This document shows positions 7,534 through 14,418 of a stretch of 18,209 nucleotides of DNA, piece by piece. Origin of the DNA: Gammaproteobacteria bacterium UBA2810. Lineage in GTDB: Bacteria; Pseudomonadota; Gammaproteobacteria; Enterobacterales; Succinivibrionaceae. The notes below the pieces were generated by a model that saw only the letters and a program-made list of their open reading frames with translations, did no database searches and had not been told where the DNA came from. The stretch is taken from assembly GCA_002351705.1 (NCBI GenBank), contig DEHC01000069.1:66127-84335 (forward strand). The letters are read 5' to 3'. Within the stretch, counting starts at the first letter, position 1. Every line of letters begins with the position of its first letter. The position numbers and the translations under genes are program-made.

Positions 7534-7749
7534 CTACAAGGCTCCGTCCCCCCTGAGGAGGCGGCGGAGGAGCTCCGGGGACACGGCAAGCTCCTCTGCC
7601 TCCTGCCCGCCGCTGATTCCTAGCAGCGAGCGCCGCTCCGCGGCAATCAGGAGCGCATCGTCATAGCGCTGCTCCGAAAGGGCCTTCCTGAGGAGCGCCG
7701 AGAGGCTCTCAGCCTTCTTGAGGATCCTCCTCATGTCTTCCTTCTTCAT
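7534..7749 (-). CDS. Small helical protein 1, FliT-like candidate
   Basis: The 71-residue protein starts MKKEDMRRILKKAESLSALL and is probably two helices, with no signal peptide and no membrane segment. Residues 15-46 align with 16-47 of the downstream 90-residue protein (ESLSALLRKALSEQRYDDAL against DNLGECLKKAIGEFRYADAL), so the two are likely diverged copies. The amphipathic pattern with ER near residue 39 recalls FliT-like flagellar chaperones; this is a tentative inference. The start is well supported by GGGAGG six bases before ATG. A hairpin (7770-7799) lies in its leader. No clear sigma-54 or sigma-28 promoter was found, so it may be read from the flagellin 1 transcript or from an unrecognised promoter. 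It is followed by a 259-base gap before the second small gene. Confidence 0.68.
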   Translation of the reverse strand: MKKEDMRRILKKAESLSALLRKALSEQRYDDALLIAAERRSLLGISGGQEAEELAVSPELLRRLLRGDGAL

Positions 7750-7769
7750 GCACTGCCTCCCGTGCGGCT

Positions 7770-7799
7770 ATGTGCCGCTTTGCCTTAAAGCTGCGGCAC
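7770..7799. repeat. Hairpin in the leader of the 71-residue gene
   Basis: GTGCCGC (7772-7778) pairs with GCGGCAC (7793-7799). An alternative pairing of GTGCC plus GCTTT with AAAGC plus GGCAC (minus strand) gives a ten-pair stem with a three-base bulge. It lies about 20 bases upstream of the start codon and just ahead of the ribosome site. There is no T tract on the minus strand. The arm ATGTGCCGC is identical to that at 6972-6980. Confidence 0.55.
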
Positions 7800-7931
7800 T
7801 TGCTGTATTTTGAGCGATGATATTGAGGAAACGGCAGAATCTGTTGCAGAAAAAGTAAAAATTGCGAAAAAAACGGTCTGTGACGGAATTCCGGAAAAAA
7901 GGCGGGCGCGTCAGAAAACGGGAAACGCGGG

Positions 7932-7949
7932 GCGCCGGTTTTCCGGCGC
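7932..7949. terminator. Second hairpin downstream of flagellin 1
   Basis: GCGCCGG (7932-7938) and CCGGCGC (7943-7949) form a perfect seven-pair stem with a four-base loop. On the minus strand it is followed, after a few bases, by a mildly T-rich stretch (GTTTCCCGTTTTCTG). It may complete termination of the flagellin 1 transcript. Confidence 0.45.
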
Positions 7950-7980
7950 TCCGGGAATAATAGGGCCTGAGCCCCTGAAG

Positions 7981-8000
7981 GCCCGGCATTTCTGCCGGGC
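7981..8000 (-). terminator. Stable GNRA-capped hairpin directly after flagellin 1
   Basis: The minus strand reads GCCCGGCA-GAAA-TGCCGGGC, a perfect eight-pair stem closed by a GAAA tetraloop, 9 bases past the flagellin 1 stop. No T tract follows directly. It is better read as a 3'-end stabiliser or part of a tandem terminator with the hairpin at 7932-7949. Confidence 0.5.
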
Positions 8001-8009
8001 GCAGGCTTA

Positions 8010-9107
8010 TCAGCCCTGGAGGAGGGAGAGCGCGATCTGGGTCGTGCTGTTCGCCTGCGAGAGGACGCTCGACGCTGCCTGCTGTATGACGTTCTGCTGC
8101 GTCATATTGGCGGTCTCGGAGGCGAAGTCGACATCCTCGATGCGGCTTCTCGCGTCGGAGACGTTCGTTATGGTGTTGCTCTGGTTGCTGATGGTCGAGG
8201 AGAGACGGTTCTCGACGGCGCCCCACTGCGCACGCTCGGAGTCGACATGACTGATCATGATGTCAAGGCACTTGATTGCGGCCTCCGCGTTGGCCTGGGT
8301 GGTCATGCTGAGGGCGAAAAGCTTGCCGTCAGTCTTTTTGTCAGATGTCGTGATGTCCTTCTTGGTGTTGCCGGCTCCCGGGTTCCCGGTCGTCTTGTCG
8401 TCCTTTTTCCAGCCGGTGAGCCCGTCGTGATCCTGATCATCGATTTTCTTCACGGCCACTTTCTGGGTGTCAGCGCCTGCAGCCGGACGCTCTGCGGCGC
8501 TCGCGAAGGCGATCTTCTGGCCGCTCGCCGTATCCTTGACGCCGTCCTGCTGGGTGTAGTTCAGAAGCCCAGCGAAGGTGAGGTCAGAGAAGGTCGCGGT
8601 GACGGTCTGGTCGGAGTGTGAGCCGACCTGGAACTTGGTGAAGGTGTCGGTCAGCTCGCCCTTGTCATTCACTGTTCCGATGGAGCCGTTAAGCACATGG
8701 AGCGTGCCGCCGAAGGTGGTCTGCTCGCCGATACGCTGGACCTCGAGGGAGAGCTGGTTCACCTCCTGCTGTATGGCGTCGCGCTCGGAGTCGGCGTTGG
8801 TGCCGTTCGCGCTCTGGAGCGCAAGGGTTCTCATGCGCTGGAGCATGTTGGTGATCTCCTCGGTGGCTCCCTCGGCGACCTGGCACATCGAGATTCCGTC
8901 GTTCGCGTTGCGGTTGCCCTGGGTCAGGCCGTTGATCTGGGAGGTCATGCGCGATGCGATCTGAAGTCCTGCGGCGTCATCCTTCGCCGCGTTGATTCTC
9001 TTTCCGGAGGAAAGCTTCTCATAGCTGCCCTGCAGCTTGCTGGTTGCCTTGCCGAGCGCGTTCTGCGCCCTGAGCGATGAGGTGTTGGTGTTGACGTAGA
9101 TAGCCAT
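8010..9107 (-). CDS. fliC: Flagellin 1, canonical filament subunit
   Basis: This 365-residue flagellin has classical ends: MAIYVNTNTSSLRAQNALGK, SSGKRINAAKDDAAGLQIAS at 33-52, and LQRMRTLALQSANGTN at 89-104 in the N-terminal D0/D1. The C-terminal D1/D0 has NTITNVSDARSRIEDVDFAS at 311-330 and ends SQANSTTQIALSLLQG. The surface-exposed middle (about 185-262) is lysine- and aspartate-rich, with an acidic loop DDQDHDGL at 223-230 and many Ser/Thr residues that could accept sugars. It has Cys75 and Cys280. It is secreted by the flagellar type III system without a cleaved signal. The start has CAGGAG about 9 bases upstream. No sigma-28 box was found; the only candidate is an imperfect sigma-54 element at 9200-9216. 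A TATAAA sits at about 9147-9152. Two hairpins follow the stop. It is probably the major filament protein. Confidence 0.96.
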   Translation of the reverse strand: MAIYVNTNTSSLRAQNALGKATSKLQGSYEKLSSGKRINAAKDDAAGLQIASRMTSQINGLTQGNRNANDGISMCQVAEGATEEITNMLQRMRTLALQSANGTNADSERDAIQQEVNQLSLEVQRIGEQTTFGGTLHVLNGSIGTVNDKGELTDTFTKFQVGSHSDQTVTATFSDLTFAGLLNYTQQDGVKDTASGQKIAFASAAERPAAGADTQKVAVKKIDDQDHDGLTGWKKDDKTTGNPGAGNTKKDITTSDKKTDGKLFALSMTTQANAEAAIKCLDIMISHVDSERAQWGAVENRLSSTISNQSNTITNVSDARSRIEDVDFASETANMTQQNVIQQAASSVLSQANSTTQIALSLLQG

Positions 9108-9199
9108 ACTCTGTTCTCCTGAAACTGTTTCAAAGCGCCGCGGATTTATAGTTCCTGCATCCGTGCCTCAGGGCACTTTTCCGCGATCATCTCTGTATA

Positions 9200-9216
9200 A
9201 GAAAAAAGCGTGCCAG
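9200..9216 (-). promoter_or_regulatory. Weak sigma-54-like element upstream of flagellin 1
   Basis: The minus strand reads CTGGCACGCTTTTTTCT. The -24 element TGGCACG is exact, but the -12 element is TTTCT where TTGCW is expected, so the conserved G of the GC pair is missing. It overlaps the 3' arm and T tract of the preceding terminator. It lies about 95 bases from the ATG. Confidence 0.25.
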
Positions 9217-9237
9217 TTTTTCAAAAACCGCACGCTT
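9201..9237 (-). terminator. Intrinsic terminator after the two-repeat exported protein gene
   Basis: AAGCGTGC and GCACGCTT form an eight-pair outer stem (9206-9237), continued by GTTTT/AAAAC inside after a small bulge. The minus strand then runs TTTTTTCTTAT. It lies about 27 bases past the stop of the upstream gene and insulates flagellin 1. Confidence 0.85.
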
Positions 9238-9263
9238 CAGGAGAAAAGAACGGGCCGGGATGT

Positions 9264-9770
9264 TCAGCTGCCGCCCGCCGCCCCGGCCGCAGTGGCGTTT
9301 CCGGCCGGCGTTGCTGATGTATCGCTGAGGAGAATTTTCTCCGCCGAATCGAGCTCCTCTGCAGACTCCTTCTCCGTGAGACCGCGGGATGTCAGAATTC
9401 CGATGGCGCTCCGCCCGCCGATCTCCGACACGCGGTAGTAGCTCCTGACCTCGCTCTTCTCCGCGTTCACGCACATGCCGGTGAGCGGCGAGAGCGCACC
9501 GCAGCCATTTGCCTTCGAAAGCTCAATGGCTGCCGATTCCTTAGACGCACCGTCCTTCAGGAAGCGGAACACCGCATTCGCCCTGCCGTCGGCCCTGATG
9601 TAGGAATAAGTGTCGCCTGACTGCTTGTAGATGCTCCAGGGCTTCTTGACAGGCTTCGTGCCCGGATCGTCAGCCGCGTACAAGGCAGTGGCTGGAAGCA
9701 GCGCGGCCATGGCCGCAAGAAGCGGCGCGCGGAGCGGGCGCGCTGAGAAAATTCCTCTGAGCTTTTTCAT
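9264..9770 (-). CDS. Unrecognised exported protein with two internal repeats
   Basis: I do not recognise a family. The 168 residues begin MKKLRGIFSARPLRAPLLAA and continue as a Sec signal peptide to ALYA (29-32), leaving a mature protein of about 136 residues. Two diverged copies of one unit are visible: SYIRADGRANAVFRFLKDGA (56-75) plus SKESAAIELSKA, and SYYRVSEIGGRSAIGILTSR (110-129) plus GLTEKESAEELDSA. The shared pattern is SYxR, GRxA, KESAxxEL. Cys90 and Cys100 sit between the copies and could form a disulfide. The C-terminus is Ala/Gly/Thr-rich. The ATG at 9770 is preferred over a longer frame to 9854, which starts at or inside the flgL terminator; the ribosome site is weak. It is a monocistron between two terminators, between flgL and flagellin 1. 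An envelope or flagellar accessory role is only suggested by location. Confidence 0.75.
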   Translation of the reverse strand: MKKLRGIFSARPLRAPLLAAMAALLPATALYAADDPGTKPVKKPWSIYKQSGDTYSYIRADGRANAVFRFLKDGASKESAAIELSKANGCGALSPLTGMCVNAEKSEVRSYYRVSEIGGRSAIGILTSRGLTEKESAEELDSAEKILLSDTSATPAGNATAAGAAGGS

Positions 9771-9852
9771 GATTGTGCCGGTGACAGAAAAATGACATGG
9801 AGATTTTAACACACAGAAAGGAGACACTGAGATCCGCATCCGGCAGTCAGCC

Positions 9853-9886
9853 AAAAGACAAAGCGCCGGAGTCAGAATTCCGGCGC
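9853..9886 (-). terminator. Intrinsic terminator of the flgK-flgL operon
   Basis: GCGCCGGA (9863-9870) and TCCGGCGC (9879-9886) form a perfect eight-pair stem with an eight-base loop. The minus strand continues TTTGTCTTTT. It lies about 24 bases past the flgL stop. Confidence 0.88.
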
Positions 9887-9910
9887 CCAGAGCCTCAGCT
9901 GATGGAGCCT

Positions 9911-11131
9911 TCAGCTGATGTAGTCCATGAGCGAGGTCTGCGAGATCATCGAGAAGGTCCTCTGAGCCATCGAGAGCGCGTTCTGGGCCTGGATGAGGTT
10001 CGACGCGGACTCGACGCTGTCAGCCTCGGCGATGGTCGCCCTCGCCTCCTTCTTGACGTCCCTGATGTCGTCGTTCGAGGAGATGACGGACTCGGCGATG
10101 TTGCTACGGCCTCCGATTCTGCCGAGCGCCTGCCCGGCGCTCTGCAGGGTCGCGAGGTTGTGGATCTGCCCGCGGTCGAGCGCCTCGCGGAGATTGTCAC
10201 CGGTGACAGCAGGATCGTTGAGCGCGTCAATGACTCTCTGCAGCGTGTTCAGGATATTGTCGTTCTCCGGAGGCTCAAGCTCGATGGTGCCGCCCGCGTA
10301 GCCTTTCTCCGTATGGAGAGTGAGGCCGTGGAACTCGATGTCGCCCCCGTCAGAGTACGCGCCCTTCGCGATCTCCTCGCCGTCCGCGTTCTTGATGGTG
10401 TAGGAGTCGCCGGTGACGCTCACCGAGAGCGTATTGGCCTTCTTCTCCTCGGCCTCGTCGGTGTTGGTCTTGTAGTTCTGGTTGTACCAGGTCGAGAAGT
10501 CCGAGGTGCCGGTGTACTCTATTGCTGCCTTGTCGTCCTTGCCGAGCGAGACGCTCCGGGGAAGCGGGACCGAGAAGATCGAGTCGCCCGGATCGCTTAC
10601 CGCAACCTTGACGCTCGGTGAGGCATTCACGGAGCGCTGCGAGCTGTCGCCCTGGTATGACCAGAGGCCGGTCTCGGGGTTCTCGGTATAGGGGACAGTG
10701 TCGCCGAGCGAGCCGCTGAAGATGTACTCGCCCGAGGCGTTCCTCGTGTTCATGTAGGAGGCGACCTCATCCTTGATCTCGGAGAGCTCGACCGCAATCG
10801 CCTTCCTCTCGTCGATGCTGTAGGCGCCGTTCTCGCCAGAAATCATGAGGACGTTCGCGCGCTGCAGGGAGCTCTCGATGGAATTCAGTGCGGTCTCCTC
10901 GAGGCCGAGGGAGTCAATCGCATAGCCGGCATTGACGTCATACTGGGTATACGCCGAAATCTCGGCGCTCAGCTTGATCTTGGAGGACATACCCACCGGA
11001 TCCTCGGAGGCGTACTGGAACTTGTCCCCGGTCTCCGACTGGCGGCTGTAGCGGTCGACATCAAGGTTCCTGCTGTTGAGATCGCGTACAGTACGCTGGT
11101 ACATCATCGCGTTGGTTATGCGGAATCCCAT
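9911..11131 (-). CDS. flgL: FlgL, hook-filament junction protein 3
   Basis: FlgL (HAP3) forms the second junction ring between the hook and the flagellin filament and is exported by the flagellar type III system. The N-terminus MGFRITNAMMYQRTVRDLNS, and the segments YASEDPVGMSSKIKLSAEI at 40-58 and NASGEYIFSGS at 130-140, are typical. The C-terminus (QNALSMAQRTFSMISQTSLM, then DYIS) is the flagellin-like helix that packs in the filament core. Length (406) is in the family range. The gene starts 10 bases after the flgK stop with an excellent AAGGAGG ribosome site, so the two are translated from one message. A strong terminator follows. Confidence 0.95.
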   Translation of the reverse strand: MGFRITNAMMYQRTVRDLNSRNLDVDRYSRQSETGDKFQYASEDPVGMSSKIKLSAEISAYTQYDVNAGYAIDSLGLEETALNSIESSLQRANVLMISGENGAYSIDERKAIAVELSEIKDEVASYMNTRNASGEYIFSGSLGDTVPYTENPETGLWSYQGDSSQRSVNASPSVKVAVSDPGDSIFSVPLPRSVSLGKDDKAAIEYTGTSDFSTWYNQNYKTNTDEAEEKKANTLSVSVTGDSYTIKNADGEEIAKGAYSDGGDIEFHGLTLHTEKGYAGGTIELEPPENDNILNTLQRVIDALNDPAVTGDNLREALDRGQIHNLATLQSAGQALGRIGGRSNIAESVISSNDDIRDVKKEARATIAEADSVESASNLIQAQNALSMAQRTFSMISQTSLMDYIS

Positions 11132-11141
11132 CTAAGCCTCC

Positions 11142-13151
11142 TTACACCGCCTGGATAAGTGCGTTGAATACAGTCTGCGACGCGGTGATGATCTTGGCCG
11201 AAGCCTGGTAGTACTGCTGGAACATCACGAGGTTCGTCGCCTCCTCGTCGATGCTGACCGCGGATCCAGAGTCGTAGTTCGAGGTGCTGGCCTCAAGCTT
11301 CGCGTCGGCTGCCTTGCGGCTGGTGTCAACCGTGTTGAGTGCCGAGCCGAAGTCGCTTACGAGGGCCGCATACCTTTCGGTGAAGGTCATCCTGGAGTCA
11401 GCTCCCTCGGAAGTGCCGTCGCGGACAGTATCATCGGTTGCAAGCTTTGCAAAGTTCAGGCCATTGGTGTTGTCCGAGAAGCCGTTCTGGTTGATGGCAA
11501 AGTCGAATTTGTCGCCGGCCTTCGCAGTTCCGGTGACGTTGAAGTCATAGCCCGGGTACTGCGCGCTGTCAGCGAAGAGCGCGGTGCCGTCTGCCTTTAC
11601 TGCGTTCTTCAGCACGTTCTGACCGTTGGTTGACGCAGGTGCGCTTCCGAGGAGCTTGCCGTCAGAGTCCAGGACTCCGTAGGAGCCGTCGTTCTGGATC
11701 TCTATGCTGACCGGAGCGCCGTCTTTGAAAACAGGAGGAACAGCCGAGGTGTCAAGAGCGGACTTGGCGTCAGTATTGGTGACTGCGGCAAGCCTGATGT
11801 CGGCGTTCCCGAAGTTGCCGCTCTCTGCGGAGCCCTTCACGAAAGACGCCAGGGCAAAATCCTCGGGCTTCGTTGCGGCAAGCTCGAAGGTGGTAGCGGC
11901 AGCCTTCGCCGGACGGACAAAGCAGGTGTCGCCAGCCGCGTAGGTGCCGTCGAAGGTCAGGGTTACGCCGAGCCCCAGCGGGGAGAGATCAGCCTCGCCT
12001 CCAGTGGTTCCGGTGTAGACGGGCTTCTCGCTCATGACGCCGCGGGATACGGTGTAGACCTCGTACTTGTCGGCGCCGGTGAACCTCACGAAGAGATCAG
12101 CGGTGGTGACGTCCTTCCCGAATCCCTCCTTGATATGGGAGGTGACGGTGCCGTTGCCGGAGCTTGTGACCGCAGCAGAATCCTGGATCCGGAAGATGTC
12201 GCCGCCTGCCTTGTTCGTAAGATCAAGACCGCAGTGGTTCACGTGGTTGAAGGAGTCGGTGAAGGCGACAGCGGTCTGCCCGAGCTGCTTCAGTGCCTCG
12301 TCGAGCGCGGTGCGGTCATCAAGGCTCGCCCCGATCTCGCCGCCGAGCGTATTGTTGTTGAGGACGGTCTTCACTCCCCCGTTGAAGGAGTAGGCCATCC
12401 TGGTGTCCTCGGGGTTGACGAGCCCCGGGAGCTGCTCGATGGTGGCGGCGCAGGTGTCAAGCACCAGGCTCTGCCCGGAGGCGAGGTTGATGTTCCGGAC
12501 GCCGTAATCCGAGTCGACGACGCGGATGTCAAGCTTCTTGGAGAGCTTCTCGATGAGGAGATCGCGCTGGTCAACAAGATTATACGCGGTTCCGTCGGTG
12601 TTCCTGACATTCGGCCAGACCTTCCTCACCTGCTGGTTGAGGCTGTAGATCTGCTGCAGCATGTCGTTGGTCTCGGTGATGTCGCTGTCGAGGGTCTCCT
12701 TGACGGTCTCAAGATTCTGCTGCACCTGGCTACCCATGTTGGAAAGCGACTTCGAGAATCCCTCGAGCTTGTTGAGGAGATCGACGCGGGTCGCAGACGA
12801 TGACGGATCATTGTCTGCAGACTCGACCGCCGAGAAAATGTCGCTGATGCCGGTGGCAAGGGAGGTGCCCTTGCCGCTCAGAAGCTGGTCGGTGGAGTAG
12901 AGCTGCTCGTAGACCTTGTTGTAGTAGGCGCTGTCTGAGGTGTCACGCCACATCTCGGCCTGGGCGAACTCGTTCGAGAGACGCTCGACAATGGACTTTC
13001 CGGCGCCGAGCATCGGCGTGTTGGTATAGGTTACGAGGCGCTGCCTGGTGTAGCCTTCGGAATTTACATTGGTGATGTTGTTGGAGGTTGTCTGCAGCCC
13101 CTTCTGCATCGTGCTGACGCCAGACGCGCCAATCTTCAGAATATCTGCCAT
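11142..13151 (-). CDS. flgK: FlgK, hook-filament junction protein 1
   Basis: FlgK (HAP1) is the junction protein next to the hook. The N-terminus (IGASGVSTMQKGLQTTSNNI at 7-26, then TNVNSEGYTRQRL) is the rod-hook-family signature with the conserved NNITNxxxxGYxRQ. The C-terminus VSIDEEATNLVMFQQYYQAS (residues 632-651) and the last helix (QTVFNALIQAV) are the matching coiled-coil half. At 669 residues it is longer than the enterobacterial protein of about 547, the extra length lying in the variable middle domain. The ATG follows CGGAGG by five bases. It has its own sigma-54 promoter; a six-pair hairpin (AGCCTC/GAGGCT, 13168-13184) lies in the leader between promoter and ribosome site. It forms an operon with flgL. 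Confidence 0.95.
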   Translation of the reverse strand: MADILKIGASGVSTMQKGLQTTSNNITNVNSEGYTRQRLVTYTNTPMLGAGKSIVERLSNEFAQAEMWRDTSDSAYYNKVYEQLYSTDQLLSGKGTSLATGISDIFSAVESADNDPSSSATRVDLLNKLEGFSKSLSNMGSQVQQNLETVKETLDSDITETNDMLQQIYSLNQQVRKVWPNVRNTDGTAYNLVDQRDLLIEKLSKKLDIRVVDSDYGVRNINLASGQSLVLDTCAATIEQLPGLVNPEDTRMAYSFNGGVKTVLNNNTLGGEIGASLDDRTALDEALKQLGQTAVAFTDSFNHVNHCGLDLTNKAGGDIFRIQDSAAVTSSGNGTVTSHIKEGFGKDVTTADLFVRFTGADKYEVYTVSRGVMSEKPVYTGTTGGEADLSPLGLGVTLTFDGTYAAGDTCFVRPAKAAATTFELAATKPEDFALASFVKGSAESGNFGNADIRLAAVTNTDAKSALDTSAVPPVFKDGAPVSIEIQNDGSYGVLDSDGKLLGSAPASTNGQNVLKNAVKADGTALFADSAQYPGYDFNVTGTAKAGDKFDFAINQNGFSDNTNGLNFAKLATDDTVRDGTSEGADSRMTFTERYAALVSDFGSALNTVDTSRKAADAKLEASTSNYDSGSAVSIDEEATNLVMFQQYYQASAKIITASQTVFNALIQAV

Positions 13152-13197
13152 ACATCCTCCGGTCTCTCAGCCTCCCCATGAGGCTCCGGGGTATGTC

Positions 13198-13214
13198 TGC
13201 AACATTAATGCCAG
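13198..13214 (-). promoter_or_regulatory. Sigma-54 promoter of flgK-flgL
   Basis: The minus strand reads CTGGCATTAATGTTGCA. GG and GC are ten bases apart, the -12 element TTGCA is exact, and the -24 element TGGCA matches in its core. It lies about 47 bases upstream of the flgK ATG and downstream of flgJ. This makes flgKL a separate sigma-54-dependent unit. Confidence 0.85.
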
Positions 13215-13251
13215 TATTTAAAAGAAGAGGAAAGGGAATGGAGTGATGATG

Positions 13252-13276
13252 GGGCTGCCGGAAGATAAGGCAGCCC
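13252..13276 (-). terminator. Hairpin after flgJ
   Basis: GGGCTGCC (13252-13259) and GGCAGCCC (13269-13276) form a perfect eight-pair stem with a nine-base loop, 27 bases past the flgJ stop. No T tract follows on the minus strand, so it may be a weak terminator or an RNA 3'-end structure for flgHIJ. Confidence 0.5.
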
Positions 13277-13302
13277 GGAGAAAAGAACAGGAGAAGTATT
13301 TC

Positions 13303-14391
13303 TCAGATGTAGCCCTCGAAGGCGCCGCTCCTCACGATGCCCTTGAGCTTCTCGGCGTAGCGGCTGTCGGTCGCGTAGCCTGCCTTCTGCAGCTCGTCGA
13401 AGTACTCGTCTACGCTCCCCGCCCCGGCGGCCTTCGCGTAGCGGCTGTTTCCGGTGATGAGATCCGCGTAGTCCTGCATGCTCTCCCTGATGCCGGAGTA
13501 GGCGCGGAAGGAGGATCTCTCCATGGCTGTCCTGCCGTTCCTCTCCTCGGGGCTCATTGCGCTCACGCTGCCGCCCTTCCAGGAGCCGCCCGCCTTGATG
13601 CCGAAGAGGTTCGAGCCGCCCGGGGTGTGCCTGCCCCAGCCGGTCTCAAGCGCGGCCTGTGCGACAATCGCGACTGGGTTGAGCCCTGCTGCGGCGCCGA
13701 TCTCCTTCGCAAGCGGCATCAGCTTCTCGACGAACTTCGACTTGATGCCGTCCGGATCCGCATCCTTCGCCGAGCCTGCGGCAAAGGACTTCTGCGCGGA
13801 GGCGTTCTCGATGAATGAGGATGCCGAGGCTTTCCTGCCGTTCGTTACCGCGCCCATATAGCCGTCGAGGGAGAAGGCCCTGGTCTCATTCGGCATATGG
13901 AAGCTGTTCAGACGGCGTACGGGAGATCCGGACGCGGCTCCTGCTGATGCTGCTTTTCCGGCGCTGCCGGCTGCTGATACGGATGACGGATTTCCGGCGC
14001 CGATGCTGTCAAGCTTCCGTCCGGAGTGGTTCCGGTCGAACTGCCTTACGACCATGCCGGCAAGCCCGCCGAGCTCGCCCGACGATGAAGATGCCCGGCG
14101 CTCGGCGTCCTGCGCGATGATCTGGTCATCGAGCATGCCCTGGTAGAGCCTGTCAGTGTGTCCGGTGCCGATGCCATCGGGGTTGATGTCCTCGCCGGCC
14201 TTCCTCATCTCGCGGAACATCTCGCGGGTGAAGATGGTCTCGAACTGGGTCGCCGCCTGGCGGAGGGCCGCCTCGCGCGACGAGGAGTCGGCGCTGCCGC
14301 CCATCCTCCTCAGCTTGTCGAGGCTCCTGGTATCGTCAATGACGCTCCTCGTGAGCTCAAGATTGCCGCCTGATGCCTGAATGCTGCCCAT
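13303..14391 (-). CDS. flgJ: FlgJ, rod cap protein with peptidoglycan hydrolase domain
   Basis: FlgJ caps the growing rod and cuts peptidoglycan so that the rod can pass. The N-terminal rod-binding domain contains AATQFETIFTREMFREMRKA (46-65) and LYQGMLDDQIIAQ (83-95), ending near VVRQFDRN. After a Ser/Ala-rich linker (about 120-215) comes a GH73 glucosaminidase domain (about 220-362). Its catalytic glutamate is in QAALETGWGRHTPGGSNLFG, Glu249. The 362-residue length fits two-domain FlgJ of Gammaproteobacteria. The ATG at 14391 is chosen over an in-frame TTG five codons upstream because GGGAGG overlaps that TTG and sits seven bases before the ATG. It follows flgI by 27 bases. Confidence 0.95.
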   Translation of the reverse strand: MGSIQASGGNLELTRSVIDDTRSLDKLRRMGGSADSSSREAALRQAATQFETIFTREMFREMRKAGEDINPDGIGTGHTDRLYQGMLDDQIIAQDAERRASSSSGELGGLAGMVVRQFDRNHSGRKLDSIGAGNPSSVSAAGSAGKAASAGAASGSPVRRLNSFHMPNETRAFSLDGYMGAVTNGRKASASSFIENASAQKSFAAGSAKDADPDGIKSKFVEKLMPLAKEIGAAAGLNPVAIVAQAALETGWGRHTPGGSNLFGIKAGGSWKGGSVSAMSPEERNGRTAMERSSFRAYSGIRESMQDYADLITGNSRYAKAAGAGSVDEYFDELQKAGYATDSRYAEKLKGIVRSGAFEGYI

Positions 14392-14418
14392 TGCGATGCC
14401 TCCCAATTCCCTGCAGGA

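Noticed and set aside
7201..7623. Plus-strand open frame across the gap between the two small genes
   Set aside because: It overlaps the sigma-54 promoter and parts of both minus-strand genes and shows no domain or ribosome site.
9771..9854. Upstream extension of the two-repeat exported protein
   Set aside because: It would start at the edge of the flgL terminator, and it would bury the Sec signal peptide that begins MKK.
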